Source of the DNA: Xanthomonas sacchari
Lineage (GTDB): Bacteria; Pseudomonadota; Gammaproteobacteria; Xanthomonadales; Xanthomonadaceae
Length of the DNA: 64,000 nucleotides
Direction: 5' to 3'
Assembly (NCBI RefSeq): GCF_024266585.1
Contig: NZ_CP100647.1
Coordinates: 1,531,001 to 1,595,000, forward strand
Positions 55,504 to 63,689 of this stretch are shown here, in pieces. Within the stretch, counting starts at the first letter, position 1; every line of letters begins with the position of its first letter. The notes under the pieces are model-generated. The model saw only the letters and a program-made list of their open reading frames with translations. It made no database searches and was not told the origin of the DNA. The position numbers and the translations under genes were made by a program.

Positions 55504-55560
55504 CGGCTTCAGCCGCGACCACAGGCCAGTGACGGGTCGCGGCTGAAGCCTCTCCTACCT
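55504..55560. repeat. REP pair interrupted on its left by the IS110 element
   Basis: CGGCTTCAGCCGCGACC (55504-55520) faces GGGTCGCGGCTGAAGCC (55534-55550), followed by TCTCCTAC. The TAG stop of coaE lies in the outer edge of this repeat. Confidence 0.85.
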
Positions 55561-56178
55561 AGAAGACTTCGCTGCGGCCAAGGCGCGATACCGCCGGTCC
55601 AGGGTCTCCACCGCGTCCTGCAGCGCCGCTGCAGCACCATCGTTGAGCACCACGTCGTCGGCGATGGCCAGGCGCGCCGCACGGGTGGCCTGCGCTGCCA
55701 GCATGCGCTGCGCCAGGTCGGTGGTGATGCCGTCGCGTTGCATCAGGCGGGCGTGTTGCAGCGCCTCGGGGGCGTCGATCACCAGGATCTGGTCGAGCCA
55801 GGGATAGGCGGCGCGTGCGCCGACCTCGGTCAACAGCGGAATGGCCGCGATCGCATACGGTCCTGCGGCCGCGCGGCACTGTGCCTGCAGCAACTGGCGA
55901 ATGGCCGGATGGGTGATCGCTTCCAGGTCGCGGCGTGCCGCCGCGTCCTCGAAGATCCGCTGGCGCAGGCCGGCGCGGTCGAGTTGTCCATCGGCTTGCA
56001 GGATCTGCGGCCCGAACCGCGCCACGATCTGCGCCAACGCCGGGTGGCCGGGCGCGACCACCGCGCGTGCCGCGAGGTCGGCATCGGCGACGACGATGCC
56101 GATGGCCTCGAAGCGGCGGCTCAGTTCGCTCTTGCCGGAGGCTACGCCTCCGGTCAGGCCGACGACGAAATCGGTCAA
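55555..56178 (-). CDS. coaE: dephospho-CoA kinase
   Basis: 207 residues. It phosphorylates dephospho-CoA to CoA, the last step of CoA synthesis. P-loop GLTGGVASGKSEL near residue 10, DADLAARAVVAPGHPAL, and LLTEVGARAAYPWLDQILVI. The start is TTG at 56178, supported by AAGGAG eight bases upstream and by the match to the family N-terminus. It follows pilD by 13 bases, the usual xanthomonad pilD-coaE order. Its stop overlaps a REP. Confidence 0.93.
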   Translation of the reverse strand: MTDFVVGLTGGVASGKSELSRRFEAIGIVVADADLAARAVVAPGHPALAQIVARFGPQILQADGQLDRAGLRQRIFEDAAARRDLEAITHPAIRQLLQAQCRAAAGPYAIAAIPLLTEVGARAAYPWLDQILVIDAPEALQHARLMQRDGITTDLAQRMLAAQATRAARLAIADDVVLNDGAAAALQDAVETLDRRYRALAAAKSSR

Positions 56179-56191
56179 GCCCTTGGCTCCT

Positions 56192-57055
56192 TCAGCGCAG
56201 TCCCGACCAGCGCATGTAGGTTTCGACGATCTCCGTGCCCCAGAAGAAGGTGATCCAGCCAGCGATGGCCAGATAGGGACCGAACGGAATCGGCGTGGCG
56301 CGGTCGCGGCCCTTGGCCGCCAGCCACAGCGATCCCAGGATCGCACCGACCAGCGAGGAGATGAGGATGGTCGGCAGGATCCCCTTCAGGCCGCACCAGG
56401 CGCCGATCGCGGCCAGCAGCTTGAAATCGCCATGGCCCATGCCTTCCTTGCCGGTGATCTGCTTGAACAGCCACCACACCGACCATAGCGAGAAATAGCC
56501 GACCGCAGCGCCGAGCAGGGCGGGCTTGGCCGGCATGTACAGGTTGTCCATGCTGCCGATCAGGCCTAGCCACATCAGCGGCAGGGTCAACTGGTCCGGC
56601 AACAGGCGCGTGCGCAGGTCGATGCCCGACAGCGCCACCAGGAAACAGCTGAACACGATCGCGCCGAAGCCCTGCCAGCCGAAGCCGAAGCGCCACACGC
56701 TGGCGACCACCAGCAGGCTGGTGAGCAGTTCCACCAGCGGGTACTGCGGCGAGATCGGCGCATGGCAGTAGCGGCACTTGCCGCGCAGCGCCAGCCAGCT
56801 GAACAGCGGGATGTTTTCGAACCAGGCCAGCTTGTGCTTGCAGTGCGGGCAGTGCGACGGCTCCACCACGATTCCGGGCGGCGGCGGATCGTAGATGTCT
56901 GGCAGCTCCAGGATCTCGCGCGAATCGCGCTTCCACTGCCATTCCATGCGCTTGGGCAGGCGCAGGATCACCACATTGAGGAAGCTGCCTACCAGCAGGC
57001 CCAGCCCGGCCGCGGCCGGGTAGCCGAGGCCGGGATGTTGATCGAGAAATGCCAT
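56192..57055 (-). CDS. pilD: type IV prepilin peptidase / N-methyltransferase
   Basis: 287 residues, eight predicted membrane segments. The N-terminal methylase part has two zinc-type CxxC pairs (HCPHCKHK and CRYCHAP). The aspartate protease residues are in SGIDLRTRLLPD and GMGHGDFKLLAA. It cleaves the leader of PilA and type II secretion pseudopilins and methylates the new N-terminal Phe at the inner membrane. Six bases after pilC, in a pilC-pilD-coaE operon. Confidence 0.95.
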   Translation of the reverse strand: MAFLDQHPGLGYPAAAGLGLLVGSFLNVVILRLPKRMEWQWKRDSREILELPDIYDPPPPGIVVEPSHCPHCKHKLAWFENIPLFSWLALRGKCRYCHAPISPQYPLVELLTSLLVVASVWRFGFGWQGFGAIVFSCFLVALSGIDLRTRLLPDQLTLPLMWLGLIGSMDNLYMPAKPALLGAAVGYFSLWSVWWLFKQITGKEGMGHGDFKLLAAIGAWCGLKGILPTILISSLVGAILGSLWLAAKGRDRATPIPFGPYLAIAGWITFFWGTEIVETYMRWSGLR

Positions 57056-57061
57056 TAATGC

Positions 57062-58321
57062 TTATCCAACGACGGAGGCCAGCTTGAAGATCGGCAGGTA
57101 CATGCCGATGACCATGCCGCCGACGATGGTGCCGATGAACACCATGATCAACGGCTCGATCAGGCTGCTCAAGGCGTCGACCGCATTGTTCACTTCCTGC
57201 TCGAAGTATTCGGCCACCTTGAACAGCATCGCATCCAGCGCGCCGGCCTCTTCGCCGATCGCGGTCATCTGGATGACCATGTGCGGGAACAGGTTGGTCT
57301 GCTTCATCGCCACATTGACAGGGTAGCCGACCGCCACGTCGTCGCGCATGCGCAGTACGGCAGATTCGTAGACGCTATTGCCGGTGGCGCCGGCGACGAT
57401 GTCCAGCGCCTCCACCAGCGGCACGCCGGCGCGGAAGGTGACCGCCAGGGTGCGCGAGAAACGCGCGACCGAGCTGTTGTGCATGATCTGGCCGATGATC
57501 GGCACTTTGAGCACCAGTCGGTCCATCCCATGCTGCATTGCGGGCGAGCGTTTGTAGGCGAAGATGAAGCCGCCGATGCTGCCGATCAGCAAGAGCAACA
57601 GCATCCACCAGTACGACACCATGAAACGCGATGCCGCGACGATCATCTGGGTGAAGGCCGGCAGTTCCGCGCCGAAGCCCTTGAACACGTCTTCGAACTG
57701 CGGAACGACCCAAACCAGCAGGATCGAGGTAACGATCAGGGCGACCGCCATCACCATGGCCGGGTAGAACAGGGCCTTCTTGATCTTGCCCTTCAGTGCC
57801 TCGATGTTCTCCTTATAAGTGGCAACCGTCTCCAGCACCGTCTCGAGCACGCCGGCGCCTTCGCCGGCCTTGACCAGATTGCGGTACAGCTCGTCGAACT
57901 GCACCGGATGCTTGCTGACCGCCTCGTAGAGCGAGGAGCCGCCCTCGATGTCGGTGCGGATCTGGTCGACCATCTTCTTCATCCGCGGGTTCTTGTGCCC
58001 GCTGGCGATGATTTCCAGCGAACCCACGATCGGGACGCCTGATTTCATCATGGTCGCCATCTGGCGACTGAAGAAGGCAATGTCCTTGGGGCTGATCTTG
58101 CTGCCGGCAGCTCCGAACAAAGGCTTGGGCTTGGGCTTGACCACCGACGGCGTGATGCCCTGGCGACGCAGTTCGGCACGCAGCAGGTTGGCGTTCTTGG
58201 CGATCTGCTCGCCCTTCATCTTGATGCCGCGCTTGTCGGTGCCCTCCCAGACGAAGGGCACCTGTTGGCTGGTATTGCGCGCGACCGGCTCTTTCTTGAC
58301 TGCGCTGCGAGTTGCGGACAT
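57062..58321 (-). CDS. pilC: type IV pilus inner membrane platform protein
   Basis: 419 residues with two GspF/T2SSF domains (around residues 85-208 and 290-410) and three transmembrane helices (LFYPAMVMAVALIVTSILLV; VSYWWMLLLLLIGSIGGFIF; PLIMVFIGTIVGGMVIGMYL). It is the platform that couples the PilB/PilT motors to pilin assembly. GGGGAG precedes the ATG at 58321. Divergent from pilA. Confidence 0.95.
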   Translation of the reverse strand: MSATRSAVKKEPVARNTSQQVPFVWEGTDKRGIKMKGEQIAKNANLLRAELRRQGITPSVVKPKPKPLFGAAGSKISPKDIAFFSRQMATMMKSGVPIVGSLEIIASGHKNPRMKKMVDQIRTDIEGGSSLYEAVSKHPVQFDELYRNLVKAGEGAGVLETVLETVATYKENIEALKGKIKKALFYPAMVMAVALIVTSILLVWVVPQFEDVFKGFGAELPAFTQMIVAASRFMVSYWWMLLLLLIGSIGGFIFAYKRSPAMQHGMDRLVLKVPIIGQIMHNSSVARFSRTLAVTFRAGVPLVEALDIVAGATGNSVYESAVLRMRDDVAVGYPVNVAMKQTNLFPHMVIQMTAIGEEAGALDAMLFKVAEYFEQEVNNAVDALSSLIEPLIMVFIGTIVGGMVIGMYLPIFKLASVVG

Positions 58322-58434
58322 CAGGTCGTCTCCCCCGTCCGGCCATCCCCGGGCGGACATGCCAGCATGGTATCGGTTTCCTGAGCGTCTGACACCCGCG
58401 GGTGCCGCGCAGGTGTGGCTCCCTGCTCATCGAC

Positions 58435-58451
58435 GTGACGTCTGACGTCAC
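58435..58451. promoter_or_regulatory. perfect 7-bp palindrome between pilC and pilA
   Basis: GTGACGT, spacer CTG, ACGTCAC. It lies in the 365-base divergent region, ~115 bases before the pilC start and ~135 upstream of the pilA sigma-54 site. The position fits an operator for either gene; the binding protein is unknown. Confidence 0.5.
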
Positions 58452-58570
58452 TTTTTGCCGCAATAGGGCAGATGGTCCATTCTGTCGCAAATTGCTGATT
58501 TATCTGCCGCTTGCCCGGCGCGCTAGGGCATGATGCGCCACGAGGCATGGGGCCGGATGGCGTGAGAAGT

Positions 58571-58586
58571 TGGCACGCAGTCTGCT
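58571..58586 (+). promoter_or_regulatory. sigma-54 promoter of pilA
   Basis: TGGCACG-CAGT-CTGCT matches the RpoN consensus TGGCACG-N4-TTGC with correct GG/GC spacing, 101 bases before the pilA start. pilA in pseudomonads and xanthomonads is RpoN/PilR dependent. PilR sites probably lie in 58455-58560 but are not defined. Confidence 0.85.
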
Positions 58587-58686
58587 TCCCTCACCTCGCA
58601 CGTGGCACTCCGCCGCGGCGCTCGGGGAGTAGAATCCGCGGGCGAGTGCCTACCACCACCTCACATTCCATCTCTAGGGGTATGTT

Positions 58687-59079
58687 ATGAAGAAGCAGCA
58701 GGGCTTTACCCTGATCGAACTGATGATCGTGGTTGCGATCATCGCCATCCTGGCCGCCATCGCGTTGCCGATGTACCAGGACTACGTTGCCAAGTCGCAG
58801 GCCACCGCTGGTCTGGCGGAAATCACCCCGGGCAAGACGCAGTTCGAGGTGAAGAAGAACGAAGGCAGTACCCTCAGCACGCCGGCCCAGATCGGTCTGG
58901 CTGCAAGCACGACCCGTTGCACCATCACCGTGACCGACACCACGATTGCCTGCACCCTGAAGGGCAATGCTGCGAAGATCGCAAACAAGAACGTCACCCT
59001 GACCCGTACCGCCAGCACCGGCACCTGGGCTTGCTCCTCGTCGGTGGATGCCAAGTACAAGCCGACCGGCTGCAGCTGA
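58687..59079 (+). CDS. pilA: major type IV pilin
   Basis: 130 residues. Leader MKKQQG, PilD cleavage before Phe7, then [20 protein letters not shown] with Glu at mature position 5. Four Cys in the C-terminal half (RCTITV, IACTLKG, WACSSS, TGCS) can form the two disulfides typical of xanthomonad pilins. It polymerises into the pilus fibre used for twitching, adhesion and DNA uptake. Driven by the sigma-54 promoter and closed by a strong terminator. Confidence 0.95.
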   Translation: MKKQQGFTLIELMIVVAIIAILAAIALPMYQDYVAKSQATAGLAEITPGKTQFEVKKNEGSTLSTPAQIGLAASTTRCTITVTDTTIACTLKGNAAKIANKNVTLTRTASTGTWACSSSVDAKYKPTGCS

Positions 59080-59094
59080 TCCGATTCTGGTGTA

Positions 59095-59127
59095 CAAAAA
59101 AGCCCCGGAAACCGGGGCTTTTTTTTT
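59095..59127. terminator. bidirectional Rho-independent terminator after pilA
   Basis: AAAAAAGCCCCGG, loop AAA, CCGGGGCT followed by nine T in total. The A run on the other side makes it work in either direction. Confidence 0.96.
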
Positions 59128-59183
59128 GCGCTGCGGTTCTGGCAGGTGGTGGTGGCCACCTATGAGCGCATCGTGGGGAGAAG

Positions 59184-59609
59184 ATGAAGAGACGTGCATT
59201 GAATGGTTTTACCTTGATCGAGTTGATGGTTGTCGTGGCCGTCATCGCGGTCTTGTCTGCCATCGCTTTGCCTATCTATATGGATTATTTGGCAAAAGCG
59301 CAGGCGGTTGCTGCTTTGCGCGAAATTGCAATTGGGAAAGCTGCGTATGAGTCGTTGGTAGCAAGGGGCGCTGGAGTTGATGAATATAGTGCCCAGGGGG
59401 TGAGTCTTCAGGCGAATAGCGTGCGCTGCAGTGCGGTCGTGGTAACCGCGCCAGCGGAGGGGGTGACGCGTGCGATTGCGTGCAGGATGAATGGTGGGTC
59501 TGATATTCAGGATAGGGAGATTCGCTGGGATCGTTCGGCAGAAGGTGGGTGGATGTGTAGTAGTTCGGCTCGGCAGAAATATATTCCGGTGGAATGCAGG
59601 GCTGATTGA
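59184..59609 (+). CDS. second type IV pilin
   Basis: 141 residues. Leader MKRRALNG, cleavage before Phe9, then FTLIELMVVVAVIAVLSAIA with Glu5. Four Cys (VRCSAV, IACRMN, WMCSSS, VECRAD) match the pattern of the first pilin, but the head domain differs strongly. The gene is visibly AT-richer than pilA and its codon use is different, suggesting acquisition. It lies after the pilA terminator, so it must have its own promoter, which I could not identify. It overlaps nothing and is 32 bases before the GT-C gene. Confidence 0.92.
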   Translation: MKRRALNGFTLIELMVVVAVIAVLSAIALPIYMDYLAKAQAVAALREIAIGKAAYESLVARGAGVDEYSAQGVSLQANSVRCSAVVVTAPAEGVTRAIACRMNGGSDIQDREIRWDRSAEGGWMCSSSARQKYIPVECRAD

Positions 59610-59641
59610 GTGGGTTCTCTATTTTTGATTCGGGCTACATA

Positions 59642-61474
59642 ATGAAGCGCCTGCACTTCTTGTCCTTGTTGAGCTTGGTGGCCGTCTTGGCATGCGCTTT
59701 GTTCCTGCCAGGATTGTCTGGGGGATTCTTGTTCGACGATTACCAGGCGGTTGTCGAAAACAGCTCCATCATGCTCAAGGCCATCAACCCCCATGGATTG
59801 TGGGAGGCGGCGCATGCCTATGGAGGTCCAATCGGGCGGCCCGTCGCAACCTTGAGTCTGGCACTCGGGTATTGGATGCATGGGATGGATCCCAGCGCCT
59901 ACAAAGAAGGGAATCTATTGCTCCACGCCGTCAACATCGTGCTGGTGGGGGTGCTTCTGCGGCGCCTTTTCGCGCTTGCGTGGCCGGCCGAGTCCGATCG
60001 AAGTCAAGCTATCGCCAGTATTTTGGTGTCATTGGCCTGGGGGCTGCATCCCCTGCAGGTCTCCTCCGTTCTTTATGTTGTCCAAAGAATGGAGCTGCTG
60101 GGGAACTTTTTTCTTCTTCTGTCGCTGATTGCATATGTTTCGGCGCGCACTCGCCAAATGGCCGGAGTTCGCGGTTTCGTTATGCTCTTGCTGTCTTGCG
60201 TGTTCCTTTTGTTAGGGGTTCTCTCCAAAGAAAATGCCGCTCAGATGCCGGTCTATGCCTTTGTGATCGAGTTGTCGTTGATGCGGTTTAGTGCGCGGGA
60301 GTGCCGTCTGCAGCAAGCAATAAAGGTGGCATACGGTTCGATTTTTTTCATTGGTGCAGTGGCTTTCGTTGGCCTCTTGCTGCCAAGCATTTCCGGGCAG
60401 TTCGCTATGCGCGACTTCACTATGTGGGAACGGGTGATGACGCAATTTCGTATTCTTCCCGATTATCTATATTGGATGATCTGGCCTTCTCCCGAGAACC
60501 TAACGTTCTATCACGATGATGTTGTCCCCTCGCACGGCTTATTTCAGCCCGTTACGACGTTTATCGGGTTGGTGTTCTTGGGGGGCTTGGTCTTGGTTGG
60601 TGTTTTGGCGCGTCGAAAGGCGCCTTTGGTGAGTTTGGGGATAGGATTTTTTTTCGCGTCACACGTCATTACCAGCGCGCCTTTGGCCTTGGAGCTTGCG
60701 TTTGAGCATCGAAACTATCTTGCGTTGCTCGGGCCATTGTTGGTGGCGGCAGAGCTGGTTCGGTGGCTGGTTAGCATTCGGAAGCATGCGGTTGCATTCG
60801 TTCTTGTTGGTGCGTGCATCGTCGGGCTTGCCTTTGCGACCTTTTTGCGGAGTTCGGTATGGGGAAGCTCGGCACTTTTCGCGAACTCTGCAGTGATCGA
60901 CAACAAGAATTCCTCGCGGGCATCATATGAGCTGGCCAGCATCTATATGGAGCGCTCTGGCGGTGAAGTCGATTCCATTAACTACACCTTGGCCATGGCA
61001 GAGTTGGCAAGGGCATCTGCACTGCCTCGGTCTTCGCCATTGCCCGAGCAGGCCATGATCCTGATCAACGCAAAGGCCGGTAGGCCAGTCAATCCGGAAT
61101 GGCAAACCAGGATTGTGCAGAAGTTCGAGACCAGGCCGCTAGGGCCGCAGGAATTCAGTGCGTTCTATGCGTTGCATAGTGAGCGCATGGACGGCACGCC
61201 GGTACCAGATCAACTTCTGAGGGCGATCAGCGAAATTTATGTGCGCCGGCAGCCAGGCCTGCTGGATGCTCATTTGTTGTATGCCGATTATGCGGGCCGA
61301 ATTTTGCGTGATCCCCGCTTGGCGTCGAGAGAATACTGCGCCGCGGTCCAGATAAAAAATGATCTCGCTTATGACGAGCGTCTCGTCGCGTCGCTAGTCG
61401 AGCAGGGGCGGGTCGAAGAAGCAAGGCTTCTCGCACCGTGTATCGCTAGGAAAAATGCCCTGGCCAACCGGTAA
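59642..61474 (+). CDS. TMTC-like GT-C membrane glycosyltransferase, possible pilin glycosylation
   Basis: 610 residues, about ten transmembrane segments then a soluble C-terminal third of helical repeats. The first loop has FLFDDYQAVVENS, the acidic motif of GT-C enzymes; the later GRPVATLSLALGYWMHGMDP and LAWGLHPLQVSSVLYVVQRM match TMTC/O-mannosyltransferase-like bacterial proteins. These use polyprenyl-phosphate sugars on the periplasmic side. Placement directly after a pilin recalls TfpW and other pilin glycosyltransferases, so pilin is the likely acceptor; this is inference. The ATG at 59642 is preferred to a TTG at 59606. Confidence 0.75.
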   Translation: MKRLHFLSLLSLVAVLACALFLPGLSGGFLFDDYQAVVENSSIMLKAINPHGLWEAAHAYGGPIGRPVATLSLALGYWMHGMDPSAYKEGNLLLHAVNIVLVGVLLRRLFALAWPAESDRSQAIASILVSLAWGLHPLQVSSVLYVVQRMELLGNFFLLLSLIAYVSARTRQMAGVRGFVMLLLSCVFLLLGVLSKENAAQMPVYAFVIELSLMRFSARECRLQQAIKVAYGSIFFIGAVAFVGLLLPSISGQFAMRDFTMWERVMTQFRILPDYLYWMIWPSPENLTFYHDDVVPSHGLFQPVTTFIGLVFLGGLVLVGVLARRKAPLVSLGIGFFFASHVITSAPLALELAFEHRNYLALLGPLLVAAELVRWLVSIRKHAVAFVLVGACIVGLAFATFLRSSVWGSSALFANSAVIDNKNSSRASYELASIYMERSGGEVDSINYTLAMAELARASALPRSSPLPEQAMILINAKAGRPVNPEWQTRIVQKFETRPLGPQEFSAFYALHSERMDGTPVPDQLLRAISEIYVRRQPGLLDAHLLYADYAGRILRDPRLASREYCAAVQIKNDLAYDERLVASLVEQGRVEEARLLAPCIARKNALANR

Positions 61475-61533
61475 TGGCCGGCGAATGGGAAGGTCGACCT
61501 AGCATTTTTTTAGAGCTGGCGAACTAGCCTGCG

Positions 61534-62742
61534 CTAGAGGTCCGTATGCGCGCCGGATTGCATCAAGTACTGCCAGCGCATGGCGATTTGCGATGGTCCG
61601 AGATACTTTCGGTAGTACATTGGTCCTGCGTCCGCCAATGAAGAGCGCAGCGTCACATCGGCGGCCAGCGTTTTCAAGCCTGCGGCAATCTCTTCCGGTA
61701 TGGGTGACGTGAAAAATGCGGGGATAGGGGGCACAGAATCAGGTAGGCCATGATCTCGCTGTGTGATGATGGCCTTGCCGGCGGCTAGCGCGATGTAGAT
61801 TTTGAAGGGGAGTACGCGAGCGGACTTTCCGGGGCCGCCAAATACGCCAAGGCAAATATCGGAATCCTCGATCTGTTGCATCAGTTCTTCAGTTGCCAGC
61901 CACTCGCGTATCCACCTGACATTTGGGTTTTGGGCCAGATAGGGTTCCGCTTCATGAGCGGCCTGTCCGTCCCCAATCAATATGAACTCCATGTCGTTGC
62001 GGTCGCGCAACAGTGCGATCGTCTGCGCGATCTTGGTCGTGCCCTGCAAGGGGACGAACGTACCAAAAAAGATGATCCTGGTAGTACGAGGTGCGTTCCG
62101 CGCACTAGTCATGGAAGGGCTGGGCTTGGAGATCTCTTCCATGGCGAGCGGAAGCGTATGGATGCGCCTGCGTTCTACGCCGAACGTCGCTGCGATATGG
62201 TCGGCATTCTCGTTGGTGTCGACAATGAGTCCGTTGGCGCATCTCAGGGCGCGTGATTCGAATCGATGCACCAGGTTCGACAGCCACCCTCCTGCTCTTC
62301 CGCCCAGTCCGCGATCCTGATAAAGGGTGTCCCATATGGTGATGTAGGCGTCGCATAGGCAAGGCGGCCGTAAGCGCTTCGGGACCCAGGAGAGCATCCA
62401 TAGCAATAATGCTCCTGGATAGGGAATGTAGACCAGGTCATTGCGCCGCGTGCCCAGCAAGATCTTGATGACCGATGTTATGTTCAGAATCGCGAGTTTG
62501 CTTAGGGCGATGGCTGCTTGCCAGAGTGGGAGTCGCGTTAGTTTCCACAGATGAAAGTCTTCCGGGAGCCAATGGCATAAGTCAACGATGTCCATGCCGG
62601 CTTCTCTAAGAATACGTAGCGTGTTCCATGCATTGGGATAGCCACTACCACGAAGCGCGACGCCGCCAACAACAAGTCTCCGCCGGGTGTTGCCGGTGCC
62701 AGGCGACGCGGCGTCTTCGCTTGGGGCGTAGGAAGATTTCAC
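61534..62742 (-). CDS. GT-B glycosyltransferase (family 4-like)
   Basis: 402 residues from a GTG at 62742 that overlaps the upstream stop (GTGA). N-terminal RRRLVVGGVALRGSGYPNAW; donor half with IIFFGTFVPLQGTTKIAQTI, FILIGDGQAAHEAEPYL, and GVFGGPGKSARVLPFKIYIA in place of a classic EX7E. It probably acts in a surface glycan or polysaccharide pathway with the next two genes. Donor and acceptor are unknown. The DNA is AT-richer than the window average. Confidence 0.8.
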   Translation of the reverse strand: MKSSYAPSEDAASPGTGNTRRRLVVGGVALRGSGYPNAWNTLRILREAGMDIVDLCHWLPEDFHLWKLTRLPLWQAAIALSKLAILNITSVIKILLGTRRNDLVYIPYPGALLLWMLSWVPKRLRPPCLCDAYITIWDTLYQDRGLGGRAGGWLSNLVHRFESRALRCANGLIVDTNENADHIAATFGVERRRIHTLPLAMEEISKPSPSMTSARNAPRTTRIIFFGTFVPLQGTTKIAQTIALLRDRNDMEFILIGDGQAAHEAEPYLAQNPNVRWIREWLATEELMQQIEDSDICLGVFGGPGKSARVLPFKIYIALAAGKAIITQRDHGLPDSVPPIPAFFTSPIPEEIAAGLKTLAADVTLRSSLADAGPMYYRKYLGPSQIAMRWQYLMQSGAHTDL

Positions 62743-63689
62743 TGAATACGGTTCTCTTCGCGCATGGAGCGATGTGTGGCTAGCGAAAGCATGAACACAA
62801 GCAGGTCTCCCAGTACACTGGCCGCCCTGGTCAGGAGTACAAGCAGTAGGATCTTTTCCTGATTGTGCTGGTTCTCCAGAATCAGCAGCATGACGCCTTC
62901 TCGTGCGCCCAGTCCTGCTGGCGCGCCCGGAGCTAGGAAACCAAGCGTCCAGGAAAGCGCGAAGGCTGCGGTCGCCATGGCAAGGTCAACATCCGCTCCC
63001 AGGCTCCGAGACAACAGCCATATTCCAGTTCCGACGGCGAGAAAGTTGGCGGCGTAGGCTGACAGGGCGGTCAAGGCAGCGGTTGGCCCTGGGAGGCCTC
63101 CCATCCTTCCAAGCATTCTGAGTATCCAGCGATTGCTTCGTTCAAGCGATGCTGCTGGAAGGTCGAGACAGAGCAGGGCTGCGCCTATAAAGGCTGCACA
63201 CGTCAGAGCGTAGAGAGTCCGGGTGTGGCCATGCGAGTCCAGTGCCTGCATCCCACTTGGCGATATCGCCAGTGCAGCACTGCCTACGCACAGGCTTGCC
63301 GCCACCGTAAGAAGTGCTTCTTGGCCGGCGCTCGCAACATAGCCCTTGGTGGTGATGCCTGCCCTTATTGCCAAAGCGGCGCGCGAGGCGTGTTGAAGGA
63401 CATTGCCGGGAACGTACTTGGCCAGCTGGGTCAAGCCGATGATTCGCATGAGCAGAACTGCTGGATATGACTGGTTCTGTCTTGCCAGCAATTGCTTCCA
63501 TGCAAAGCCTGTCAGTGGATAGATCATGCAATAGCAGACAGTGGCGACAAGGACGCCAATCACGACCTCTTGATTCGATAGGGCTTGTCCGATTTCCCGG
63601 ATGTCAAGATTCGCTGTCGCAAACCACAGCACATAGAGCGCCAACGCTACCGCCAGCAGCCTCGATGTCCAGCGCCACAGGGATTTCAT
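62739..63689 (-). CDS. YbhN/AglD-like (LPG synthase TM-domain) membrane protein
   Basis: 316 residues with about eight transmembrane segments. Typical features: ANLDIREIGQALSN near the N-terminus, LTQLAKYVPGNVLQHASRAA, and FLAPGAPAGLGAREGVMLLI near the C-terminus, the G-x-G-x-R-E motif of the UPF0104 / lysylphosphatidylglycerol synthase TM family. Members near glycosyltransferases are thought to aid glycolipid flipping or synthesis. It overlaps genes on both sides by four bases, so it is part of one operon. Confidence 0.8.
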   Translation of the reverse strand: MKSLWRWTSRLLAVALALYVLWFATANLDIREIGQALSNQEVVIGVLVATVCYCMIYPLTGFAWKQLLARQNQSYPAVLLMRIIGLTQLAKYVPGNVLQHASRAALAIRAGITTKGYVASAGQEALLTVAASLCVGSAALAISPSGMQALDSHGHTRTLYALTCAAFIGAALLCLDLPAASLERSNRWILRMLGRMGGLPGPTAALTALSAYAANFLAVGTGIWLLSRSLGADVDLAMATAAFALSWTLGFLAPGAPAGLGAREGVMLLILENQHNQEKILLLVLLTRAASVLGDLLVFMLSLATHRSMREENRIQ

